Origin: Bifiguratus adelaidae
Lineage: Eukaryota; Mucoromycota; Endogonomycetes; Endogonales
NCBI GenBank assembly: GCA_002261195.1
Contig: MVBO01000011.1
Location: 62,001 to 126,000, forward strand
Reading direction: 5' to 3'
Length of the DNA: 64,000 nt
Shown: piece after piece, positions 33,003 through 43,590 of the stretch
How the letters are laid out: each line of letters starts with the position of its first letter
Numbering within the stretch: position 1 is the first letter of the stretch
Notes under the pieces: model-generated
Databases searched by the model: none
What the model was told of the DNA's origin: nothing
The model's input: only the letters and a program-made list of their open reading frames with translations
Made by a program: the position numbers and the translations under genes

Positions 33003-36000
33003 ATGACTTATGCCGAGGACGACGACTTTGAGCAACAATATGCAAAGGAGTTTGCAATCATGAGGACTCGGGCTACGGAAGACGAGCCAGCGCTACCCCA
33101 ACCACGAAAGCGAGCACTAGTCAAGGCGACGAAGCAATCACCGCGACCTAGGTCCAACTACTTCGATGGCGGTTCGTTGCATCTCAGCACTCTCTCCAGC
33201 GACTTGAATGACAATGATGATGTGCAAGCTGCAGGTGAGATGTGAATTAGGTAATAAAAGTTGAACCTCGCTGACAGTGTTCAAACGGCTTCAGATGACG
33301 ATGTGCTCCAAAATCTTCCGCCTAAGCATCTCGTGCACGCGTCACGGCCATCAGTTCAGCATACAAGCAGTAAATTAGACTCGGAGCTTTTTGAGGGTGA
33401 TAGCGAGGGTGACATCTCGCAGGCGTCCCCTATTTATGAACACAAATTCGGTGAAACAGATCGGATCCAATCTTCTGACAACGACTCAAAGTTGATGGCG
33501 GGAAGGAAGCGATCGGAGACCCGTGTATTAGATACCATCAGGGAGAAAGAGAATCTGTCTCCTCTCTTTTATGCGAGTGGAGACCGTCACAAGAAACGTA
33601 AGATCAACAACGAGGCAGACGATATGGCACTCGACGACGCTGCGAGTCAGGAAGCGATGACGAAACAAACAATGTCGCCTGATCCTAGGTTAAGTCCCAC
33701 ACCACACGCTATGGAAGACATGTCTGTACTCCAGAGGCAGCTTGAAGGAAGTTCAAAGCAAGACTACTCTCAAATGCCCGAGACAGGCGCTTTTCAACAT
33801 GCCGTATCCTCCACCGGCAAACCATTCTATTTTCCAAAGGTCGTCAAATCAAAGTCCCCGACGTCAACCATCTCGCTGCCAAATCATTCTACACCAAGAG
33901 GATACAATCAACGGTTTCCAAGTCTTCTCGAAAAGCCAATACCACATCTGATTGAGCTATTACGGCTAGAGCGAATTAGTAACTCGGACCGGGCCATAGC
34001 GGAGATAGAAGCAATGAGTGAACACACCCTCACACTAGGCGACGGCAAAAATAACACGAATTTGCGTCTGTGGACTGAAAAGTATCGTCCGCGATCCTTT
34101 TTGGATTTGCAAGGAGATGAGCGATTAAATCGCGAGGTCCTATCTTGGGTCAAATGTTGGGATCAATGTGTTTTCGGCGACGACAGGTTCAACCAGCAAC
34201 GACAAACCACTTCGCATCGCGGCCGCGTGCAACAGACGCGTGATGTGGACGGGAATGTCGCAGATCCATGGGGTAGACCGGATCGCAAGGTAGGCAAACG
34301 ATGAACGGAAGGTGAATAATATTCAAACTCCTCCATATCAGATACTCCTTTTGACGGGCCCACCTGGAGTTGGCAAAACAACCATAGCTCACATAGCAGC
34401 AGCACACGCAGGATACCACACCATTGAGATCAATGCAAGTGACGATCGAACCGGCGAGATTGTCAAATCCAAAATCACCGCCGCCACGCAAATGCAGGCG
34501 ATCGTGACAGGCGACGACCGCAAAGGCGAAACCGTACAGAAACCCAGCTTACTCATCATTGACGAAATTGACGGTGTCAGCGCTGGAGGAGGTGCTGACA
34601 GTTTTATTAACCTACTCACTGATCTGGTAACCGCCGGCAAATCAGGGACCGTCAAGAAAGGCCGCAAGAAGAGAGGTCCACACCGTCCACTTCTCCGACC
34701 CATTATATGTATATGCAATGACCAATTTGCGCCTGTATTGCGCCCGCTTCGTCAAATTGCCCACATTCTCAACTTTCGCAAAACTACCAACAATCACATC
34801 TCTAAACATTTACTGCGAATTTGCGAACTTGAGGGTCTCACGACCGATTTGAGGACATTGTCCTCCCTCACCGAGCGCTCAGGAGGAGACTTGCGGAGCT
34901 GTCTCAATTCACTGCAATTCGTTCGCAACAGAACAACCCAGTTGACACCCGAAATGCTTCTTGACGAATCACTTGGTCGCAAAGATGTTGGTAAATCCAT
35001 TTTTGCCCATATGGAAGAGATATTTTTCAAGGAAACCACCCGAGCGAAACGTAAGATGAAGCAGGCAGGATTAGATACCTCCGAAGGCATGTGAAGAGGC
35101 GGTTCAAGAATACCTTGACCTTGCTAACAATGCGCTTTCAGATGCCGGAGGACTGACAAAACTCAAGGATTCCATTGAAGACTTTGGTGACTTTGGCAAG
35201 CTGATTCAAGGTAAGCTTACAGCTTGCTCCCATAGATCGCAGATAAACCAACTGACCTTGTATAGGGTGCTTTGAAAATTATCCGCAACTCGAATTCCGT
35301 GACTATGCGTGCGAAAAACTTGTCCTCATTGGGGACTGGTTGGATTTCTACGAGCGCGTGGACCATCGCGTATCCAATTTGCACATACATGAACTTTATG
35401 GATACCTGCCGTATGCCATCGTCAATTTCCACCGCTTTTTCGCTGCTTCAATTCGACAAGAACACCGAATGGAGTTCCCAAAGACGGATTATGAGGTACG
35501 GCGACGTAGACCTTGTCTTGGTTGGATACTTATACCAACGTATACAGAACTACATGCTGCAAAAGCAGAATGAACGCCTCTTGTCGATTTTCCAGATGGG
35601 AATGGCTCCACATCTGAGACGAACCTTGACCGCAAGACGCCTAACGACAGAATTCTTAAGTCCACTCTTACGCATCATTTCGCCCAATCTCAAGCCCATC
35701 AATCGACAACTTATCAAACCCCAAGAGAAAACCATCCTTGTGCGAGTGGTCCATCTCATGTTATCCACTGGATTATCCTTTGTGCAAGAGCAGTCTGAGG
35801 ATAGTCAATACCTCTACCGAATGGAACCGTGGGTATCGCGTCATATTTCCAAGTCGTTGTGTTGGCTAATTGCCCCGGCAGTCCAATCGATACATTGATC
35901 ATGTTTCGCAGCATGGCGAATAAGCCGACCTTGGCCAACAAATACGCGGTCCGTCAACTCATATCGCGCGAGGTAAGTTGTCGTCATGGTTCGGCGAATG

Positions 36001-36441
36001 GGAGATTGACCAGTTGTAGATTGAACTCGAACTATTACGTCGACAAGAGGAGGCTGCCGATAGGAAAGTCGGGCTGGCCAAAAACGCCGATCGCAAAGCG
36101 TATCCTCATCGTCACGTTGATCTTGACTTGGCAAAGCAAGGCATCAAGAAGACTGAGGAGAAGGTAAGTTAGGGCGATCATGAAGGTAAGGAGACACATT
36201 GACCTTACTTTGTCGATAGCCGCCAGTGGATTTTTTTGGTAGACCGGTGGTGCAGAACCATTCGACTGAGAAAATAAGCGGTGGCAGTAGAAAAGGTGAG
36301 CCGCCCCTGTCCGTCTCGATGCGCATTGCCGGCTGATGCCATCTCCTAGCGCAAACCATCATATCTCCCATTCGTTACAAATACAATGAAGGCTTCTCTA
36401 ACGCTGTGAGGAAGCCTGTTACTGTACAAGAGCTGTTGTAA
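33003..36441 (+). CDS. CTF18: Ctf18 alternative clamp-loader large subunit
   Basis: About nine exons, close to 980 residues. A long acidic, low-complexity N-terminus is followed by LWTEKYRPRSFLDLQGDERLNREVLSWVK (RFC box II region), Walker A GPPGVGKTT, Walker B LLIIDEIDG, a sensor region IICICNDQFAPVLRPLR, then the collar domain. The C-terminus VDFFGRPV followed by RYKYNEGFSNAVRKPV matches the end that binds Dcc1-Ctf8. Ctf18-RFC loads PCNA at forks and supports cohesion. Intron 35087-35141 must start at GCATGT to keep the conserved GLTKLKDSIEDFGDFGKLIQGCFENY reading. The only nearby GT donor leads to a stop. Confidence 0.93.
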
Positions 36442-36561
36442 ATGGTCGTCAACATTAGAATCCATCCATTCACCTCGCTTCAATCAAGCTATCCATCTCT
36501 GCTATCTTGCTGCGCCATCCATTGTCTTTTTTCATTGCCACTCTTTCCTTGACGTCTGATA

Positions 36562-37421
36562 ATGGTAAGTGAAAGGCGCGCAACAGGTTGCATCAGGTCA
36601 ATTAACACGCTTTCTTTGCATTCGTCGTTGTTCTTTTCGCCCTCTTTCTAGTCGGTAAGTGTCCTCATTGGTCGTTTGTTCTGAATGTAATGAACAAGAG
36701 CGCTGACTTGTGTTTTCTAGTACTTTCTGCCTCATTTGACAAACGGTATGTTATCGTTGCGTCCGCTTAACCATACGTACTGACGCCTTGTTTGCAGGAT
36801 GGCAAGTTGACCAAGCGATCCTGGCCGAGGAAGATCGGGTCGTCGTCATTCGGTTCGGTCACGACTATGTAAGTCTGCAAACAACCATCCCTTGAGCACG
36901 CGCTAATAGGTCATGCTCTTGTAGAACCCCGAATGCATGAAGATGGACGAAACGCTGTACGGTATAGCTGAAAAGGTCAAGAACTTTGCCGTGATATATC
37001 TCGTAAGTCCTTTGGGCATGGCATTGATGTGGATCTCTGCTCACGCATGCACTTTAGGTGGACATTACCGAAGTACCGGATTTTAACAAGGTAAGCGTCA
37101 CCTACAGTCACCTGCGCCCCGCTTTGCAAGAGAATAACCTGACTTGTAGATGTACGAATTATACGATGAGTGCACCGTCATGTTTTTCTTTCGCAACAAA
37201 CACATGATGGTGGATTTGGGAACAGGAAACAACAACAAGATCAACTGGGCATTAGAGGACAAGCAGGAGTTGATTGATATCATTGAGGTAAGGCCGCCTT
37301 TGTGCCCCGTCGACCAAATATCTCACATATCTTCATGCTCTAGGTCGTCTATCGCGGGGCTCGCAAAGGTCGTGGTCTCGTTGTATCACCCAAAGACTAT
37401 TCTACAAAGTACAAGTACTAG
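36562..37421 (+). CDS. DIB1: Dib1/TXNL4A U5 snRNP protein
   Basis: At least eight exons encode the ~142-residue thioredoxin-like spliceosomal protein: MSYFLPHLTNGWQVDQAILA, VVVIRFGHDYNPECMKMDE, NFAVIYLVDITEVPDFNK, CTVMFFFRNKHMMVDLGTGN, KGRGLVVSPKDYSTKYKY. Dib1 blocks premature activation and leaves when the B complex becomes Bact. The first coding exon is just ATG (36562-36564), the second just TCG (36652-36654) and the third 25 nt (36721-36745). The invariant MSY start requires the TCG exon. Sequence conservation with human TXNL4A makes the rest of the model secure. Confidence 0.95.
36652..36654 (+). other. DIB1: 3-nt microexon of DIB1 (Ser2)
   Basis: TCG is flanked by tttctag on the left and gtaagt on the right, both strong splice signals. 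The preceding intron is 36565-36651 (87 nt) and the following one 36655-36720 (66 nt). It supplies Ser2 of the near-universal MSY start of Dib1 proteins. Skipping it would leave the frame intact and give MYFLPH. Confidence 0.8.
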
Positions 37422-37526
37422 ACATAACACTATAATGTAACATCCTACAGCATCCATCTTACACTTTCACTCATTGTCATATGCCAATTTTGAGGCCTTT
37501 GGAACTCTTCTTCGTCACACTTAGAC

Positions 37527-38403
37527 ATGGCGGGTTTTCTTCGAGCGCTTGTTGCATTCCTTGCCAACAGACCGCTCCTGCTCACGTCTAGCAAAGTACT
37601 GGCAGGGACGTACGCCCTCATTCTACTGCTTCACGCCAAGTCACTGCCGTTTGCCTATCATGTTCTCGCAACCTTATACGTTGCCCCGACACGGCTTACC
37701 TTGGAGTATGGCAAGAAACGTACGCTGATAAAACCCCAGCAGAGCACGTCTACCTCATTCCGGGTTGGATTCGACGATCTCGACCTCAACTTGCATATGA
37801 ACAACGGGTAAACATCCCATCATCCTTGCCTGTAACTGATCTCGGCCTTTTAGCGTCTATCCCAAGCAATGCGACTATGCACGATTGATATTTATGACAT
37901 CCTTGTTTGGCTTGCAAGTCTTGCCACTCAATCCCAAGTTTTCACTTAATTTTATCAGCGGAGGAACGCAATTCATCTTTCTCAAAGAGATCCGCCTAGG
38001 TCAAAAGTATACTATCACCACTCGGCTTCTCTCCTTCTCGGAAAAGTGGTTCTATGTTCAACATGTCTTTAGCACTGTCCATCCAAAGACGGGCAAAAAG
38101 GTCATCAATTGCTTGGCCGTGACCAGGTTAATCTTTAAGGAGACGAGGGGAAAGTTGCGTGGAAAGACTGTGAGTTGCCTTGACGCTCTTCAGCGCGCTG
38201 GACACGATATATCCTCACTTGTGGATCAAGAGAAGAAGGGAGTCACGACCTTGGAAAACAGCTGGGTGGTGGACGGAACGGTATCACCTCAACCTCAGAA
38301 TGTGTTTGCTGACAAGCAAGCCTATGCCGGCGTCGGAAAGGAATTCGCACAGACATCCAAGCAAGCCGAGACACTACTCTTAGAACTTCAAGACTCTTTT
38401 TAG
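37527..38403 (+). CDS. THEM6-like hotdog-fold thioesterase-like protein
   Basis: Two exons (37527-37807, 37854-38403), 276 residues. An N-terminal hydrophobic segment (LLLTSSKVLAGTYALILLLHA) probably anchors it. A 4HBT_2-type hotdog domain follows: SFRVGFDDLDLNLHMNNGVYPKQCDYAR, then LNFISGGTQFIFLKEIRLGQKYTI and KWFYVQHVFS. The DLDLNLHMNNG signature is the THEM6/acyl-thioesterase-like motif, where the usual nucleophilic region is HMNN. Substrate is unknown. The gene ends 17 bp from the NIF3 stop, tail-to-tail, so transcripts likely overlap. Confidence 0.8.
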
Positions 38404-38420
38404 ATTATACATTCGCGCGT

Positions 38421-39604
38421 TTAAACGAACTGAAGTGGATCTTTATCATACTTGCTAACTGTTACTTCTACGTGATCTCCGCCGTCCTTGTTCATGATTG
38501 ATGCGAGACGTTCTTGAAGCGCTGCCTTTAAAAAGCCTCGCTCCGTGTTTGAATGTTCACCTAGAGTCAGCTTAGTCTTGTTTTGAGACGCCGTCAATTG
38601 ACGCTTACAGAGGATAACGCTTGTGCCGTTGGCAAGTGCCGCCAAGACATCGTGGTGTCCCATCTCTCCAGAGAGGTACAGATCCGCCTTGACCGGTCCG
38701 AGAAGAGAAGCGCCTACATCATGTCATGAGAGTTGATAAGGCATGGGATATACCTACCTGATCCAGCACAAATGCCAACGGTGGAGATCAATTGGCCGTC
38801 TTCGTGCCGCTGTGCAGTCGCCACGCGTACTATTACGCAGTGAGATCATGTTACGCGATAGAGATACCTACAAGTCGACATGTCTAAATGTTGCTTTACA
38901 TTCTTGATGACCTGTTGGATCGACATCGGAAAAACGTATGTAAACAATCGCCCGGATCCGGCACCTTCTTGACCTATGAGCAATATCGTGAATGGTGATG
39001 GCTTTGATGAGCAGCATGATGCGCTTACCTTCGGGAGGGTTCTGTGCAGCTTCTATGGCCTCCGCTTTACCCTCACCCAAACCACGAGCCAGCCAATCGT
39101 TCACTAGGGATTCCGTCAGTGATCCAGTGACCCCAAGAGTCTCTACCCACCTCCATTGACAGTGTTATCTGCAGCGGTATGTGGGCTAAAGATACCGATT
39201 CCATGCGCAATCGCCCTAAGCACCATGTCTTGTTTGGGATCGCTTGATGTAAGGCGTTTCATGGCCTTAAAGATGGGTGGATGATAGGCAACAATGGCCC
39301 CAATCTATGGCGGTCAGCGGTATTCTGAGTAATATTAGACCTACTTTGGCATCAGAGATGGCCTCTTCGAGCACCTTGGGCGTCAGATCGATGGTCAAAA
39401 AGACATTGTTCGCCTGTGGTCTCGGGAAGGGTGGTTCTGTCCAGCGAATAAAGAAGAGGAGCGCGGTTTAACCTCACGCAACGTCGACTGCAAGTCTACG
39501 CGACACTTACCGACCAGAATACCGACATTGTCCCACGCTGTCTCTGCTAGCTCGAGTGGAGCGATCTTTTGCATCGCACGCGCGACTCTTGTAATCAACG
39601 CCAT
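38421..39604 (-). CDS. NIF3: NIF3 family protein (dinuclear metal-binding)
   Basis: About seven or eight exons, near 285 residues. Family blocks are PLELAETAWDNVGILVG, LTIDLTPKVLEEAISDAK, IGAIVAYHPPIFKAMKRLT, AIAHGIGIFSPHTAADNT, VGICAGSGASLLGPVKADLYLSGEMGHHDVLAA and the end NTERGFL. Metal-binding His residues are present in YHPP, PHTA and the GHHD motif. NIF3 proteins are conserved from bacteria to humans. Activity has been described as GTP cyclohydrolase-like or phosphatase-like and is unsettled. In-frame start alternatives are 39604 (used) and 39574. The N-terminus MALITRVARAMQ is basic and might target mitochondria. Confidence 0.9.
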
Positions 39605-39612
39605 TGAGACTA
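39605..39612. promoter_or_regulatory. 8-bp spacer between divergent NIF3 and methionine aminopeptidase start codons
   Basis: The NIF3 ATG ends at 39604 and the aminopeptidase ATG begins at 39613. Both starts yield plausible basic N-termini. If the inner Met of NIF3 is used the gap is 38 bp, still too short for two separate promoters. Confidence 0.5.
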
Positions 39613-40833
39613 ATGTTTGTCTTGAAGCGCGTCAAAGTCAGTCCTTGTCAACGGCACTTACACGCTAGAGCAGAAGGTCGTTTCGCAAGAGCCAGAAAGC
39701 GCTTCGGCAACTATGATATCCTCACACCTTCTACACTGCGGCTACGAGAGTCTCAACCTAGACGGAGTGTTGGAGACGTTCAGCAACCACCTTATGCCGA
39801 GACGGGGGAACCTCGAGAATGGGACGAGGAGGTTAGGATACTGAGCAAGGAAGAGCAAGACAAGCTACATCGATCTTGTCAGATAGCACGGGATGTCCTT
39901 TTACTAGGCAAAGACTTGTGCAAGGTAGGTCAACAGATGTCCAGCCAATCCCTCTATTGATCTATCATGACGTTTCCTCAGCCTGGCATCACCACCGAAG
40001 AGATTGACCGACAACTCCACGAAGCCATCTTGTCCAGGAATGCCTATCCATCACCTCTCAATTACATGCACTTTCCCAAAAGCATCTGCACCAGCGTCAA
40101 CAATGTGATTGCTCATGGCATACCTGATGGGCAAGTATCCGCCGATGAATCATGCACCAATGACTAATGCGCTGTCAAAAAGTCGCTCATTACGCGATGG
40201 CGATATCATTAACATAGACATCACCGTGTTTCATGATGGATTTCATGGGGATACTTCTGCGACTTTCCATGTAGGAGACGTCGATCAACAAGGGGTAGAT
40301 TTGGTACAAGCGACCCAAGAGAGTTTGGATAGGGCGATCAGTATCTGTGGGCCCGGAGTGCCACTCAAAGAGATTGGTAGAACGATCAGGTAAGTTGCTT
40401 GCGTTACAGCGTTGTCAAAGCCTCATAATACGTCGTTTTGGTATCAGTGAGGTAGCCAACAGACATGGCTTTCAAGTATCCACGGAATTATCAGGCCACG
40501 GCATTGGTCGGGAATTTCATAGCCTACCACTGATATTGCATCATAGTAAGCCTCGTGTTCAAGTTTGAGTTTGACGCTAAGAAGTGTGTTGCTAGTCAAT
40601 GATGAACCCGGTACAATGGAAAGTGGCATGGCTTTTACCATTGAGCCCATACTTTGCCAGGGTTCGAGCATGGGCATGCTGTGGCCGGACAAGTGGACCA
40701 TCTCCACCGTGGATGGCGGTCGAAGTACCCAATTTGAACACACGGTGAGCATTTCAACGCTGTCAACGTCGTACACTCATCTTTCCATCAGATCCTGGTC
40801 CACGATGATGGAGTTAAAGTTCTGACACGCTAG
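39613..40833 (+). CDS. Mitochondrial type-1 methionine aminopeptidase (MAP1D-like)
   Basis: About six exons, near 305 residues. A basic N-terminus ([15 protein letters not shown], then [10 protein letters not shown]) looks like an import signal. The catalytic core has all five metal ligands in context: [36 protein letters not shown] (two Asp), [11 protein letters not shown] (His), AFTIEPIL (Glu) and TQFEHT (Glu). It removes the initiator Met from organelle-made proteins. Intron 40131-40182 begins GCAAGT. The reading [15 protein letters not shown] across the join matches the family, so the GC donor is well supported. Confidence 0.93.
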
Positions 40834-41610
40834 TCCCTGTCTCACCTGGCTTCGTCTCATCGTTATGTACAGGTGCTAAAAGTATCGCGTAGCACGCACA
40901 GTAAAATGCTACTGCAAGGTAACAACTTATTTCCATAAAAGGCAGTACTTCACGTCCCTGTGCGACCCTGATATCCCTCACGTCTCCTCTCGTCCTACGC
41001 TGAACGTGTACAAGACGACAACCTGAGTTTGAAAACATGGACACCCGAGGTAGCGGGAGGTTTGACGTACTGTTCGGGGACAAATTACAGCGTGGGAGGA
41101 ACCGCAATCGTGCCCCATTAGCGGCACTATTTGCACTGCATCGTGTCAAGTGAGATGCCTGACGATGATGACAGTTCCAAGATCTCCACAGGGGCTTTGA
41201 TTTTCATTGAATATCACCTTGGATGACCTTGGATGAGCACGATATTTGTCAATAAACCTGTCAAGCTGTCAACGCAGGATCGGATTCGGAACAGAATGTC
41301 AAGCTCTCCCTCTCTAGAGCGAGGCACCGGTTACACGAGCTGTCAGATCAAGCTTGTGCTACGCGTACCCTGCACGCGTCGAGCCGTAGCTCTTTCCGCT
41401 TTCCGTCTGCAGACCGGGTGCAACCTTGGCGAATTTTTGCATTTTACACTAAGGCATCGTACGACTTGTAGTCAGACGTGAGCCGACAAATGGGCACTTG
41501 CCTTTCACGGTAGTGAAGCAGCAACCCTTTAAATACCTCGTGGATCTGGTCTAATCTGCTCCTGCTGTCTTCCATCTCGTTTATCCTTATCACCTATTTC
41601 TTTTATCAAC
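40834..41610. other. Intergenic region upstream of kinase gene
   Basis: No gene supported. Near 41528 there is ctttaaatac, about 83 bases before the kinase ATG, a possible weak TATA element. CT-rich runs follow up to the start. Small open frames on both strands overlap each other and are taken as chance. Confidence 0.45.
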
Positions 41611-43193
41611 ATGCTTCGAGCTCATGACGCGAAACCGATATCTATACCAGCCTTTATTGAGCAAACGGGAAGATTGACGTTAACGTCCCCCAAGCGTGCA
41701 TCTTTCGATAGACCGGAGCCTTACAAAAAGTTGTCAAGGCACACCTCCTACCAAAACTTGCACTTGGCAACTAAAACCGGCTATGTATCTCACAACGCAA
41801 AGGGCGCGCAGGAAAGGATGGAGGAAGTGCCAGAATCCCCCACGTCAGGCATATCCTACAGTTCTTCGACATCATCAAAAGCACAGGAAACGCGCAGGGT
41901 ACGTGTCCACAGACTGCTAACGCACACGATATGGATACTAAGACGTGGCGTAACAGGAAATTTGGAGACCACCTGGAAAGGCCAACATCCCGGACGTGTT
42001 TAGCAAACTCAAATACGATGTAGACCAGATACCCAACCCACCAAAATCACCCGTCAAGAAGCGGCATTCTAGAGTAAGTCACTTAATCTGCATATTGGCG
42101 CATGCTGACAGCGATGTATAGCCATGGGTACCTACGACTCCCTACGTCAGTATACCCCCGCCTCAAGATACAAAAGAAACCATTCGTTCACGTTTCCAAG
42201 CAACCATTAAAAGGACCATTCCCAACGTCCCTCTTTACACCGTAGATTCAAAGCATTCCAGGTACAAGGATTTCCAACCCATCGGCACAGGAGTGAATGG
42301 AGCCGTCGTCAAGGCTGTCTTGAGACAGAGTCCTGGGGTCACACTAGCCTTGAAAACCTGTCAACTCATGGCCAATACGGGCATCAACGTCGCCATACAA
42401 CGGGAGCTCAAAATCATGTCTTTTAATCATCCCAACCTCATTGCTCTCAAGGAGATCACCCTCAATAACGATCTGGTGTGGATCGGCATGGAGTTGATGA
42501 AGTGCAGTGTCTTTTCCATCTTGATGAAGCGTGCGTTCCCCGAACCCTATGCCATCTACATGGCGCGCGAGGTAAGTCAGAAAGGCAGTCATGCATAACG
42601 GGTACTGACATATGGTTAGGTCTTGGAAGGACTTCGATTCCTACATGCCAAAGGATACATCCATCGGGACGTCAAGTGTGAGAATCTACTCATCAGCCCT
42701 ACTGGACGCATCAAGTTGGCCGATTTCGGTCTTGCCGCACGCGTTGATCGTCTCAATGATGAATGTCTTGGCACGGTCAAATGGATGGCTCCTGAAGTCA
42801 TTGAGGAAAGCACTCCGTATGACTCCAGCATTGACATGTGGTCGCTCGGTATCACCTTGATTGAGATGATGGATCGTGTTCCCCCTCATTACCTCATCAA
42901 GGATGACGGCGAAGCTATGGCTGCCATCGTCGACGCGGAAGACAGTCCAACCTTCACTTATGCCCAAGATGTCACCAGATACATGCGCGGGCTGGTGGCG
43001 TGGTTGCTCGCAAGGAACTGCACCGATAGACCGGCGGCATCAGATTGTCTCTTGGTAAGTCCGGTTTGTGCTTGCCCTGCGTAATACTTACATGGCATCG
43101 CAGGAATTGGATTCGCACATTGAGAAGGGTTTGATGCGCACCTGTACATCACGCCAATTCCTCGAGTTCATCAGCGCTGTATTGCAGCAGTAA
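41611..43193 (+). CDS. STE20/PAK-like serine/threonine kinase without CRIB
   Basis: Five exons, about 455 residues. The N-terminal ~180 residues are low-complexity, with a segment [21 protein letters not shown] and no visible CRIB (ISxPxxFxHxxH). The kinase domain is intact: [12 protein letters not shown] (Gly loop), ALKTCQLM (Lys), [12 protein letters not shown] (catalytic loop), ADFGLAARV (DFG), [11 protein letters not shown] (APE), [12 protein letters not shown]. The activation loop and [10 protein letters not shown] are STE20/PAK style. Without CRIB it is not an obvious Cdc42 effector. It could be a shortened PAK paralogue such as a Skm1/Cla4-derived kinase, or a GCK-like enzyme. Confidence 0.82.
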
Positions 43194-43590
43194 GCATGTA
43201 GAAGATACCCAAAGGCTGCTGACTTACAGCAAAATAATGTACATACTTCAAGGAAAACTAATACATGACAGCAAACATTGCGGCTTCCATTGCACCACAA
43301 TGCCCAAAAACGAGTTCTTGAACCTGCCTAGTGTTCACGGATGGATTATTCATGGAGATGTGCTAAGTGTTATATACATGCAATACAAGTTCTTTGTGAA
43401 GTTTCAGCATCAACAATTGAACAGCTCGGTACATGAGACTGTCGGATCACAAAGCGTTCAGTATAAGTAGAATAGGCAGCCACTAACACCTCCCACAGTC
43501 GAGCGTTCAACGCGACATCGCAAAAGGAACATTGGATCTGGAGATTCCCCTACTTGGAAATTCGCGTCCTTTGTCACGCTGCATCAGTCA
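43194..43590. other. Short intergenic region between two kinase genes
   Basis: About 400 bases with no supported gene. It must hold the 3' end of the PAK-like kinase and the promoter of the Rad53-like kinase. Confidence 0.5.
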
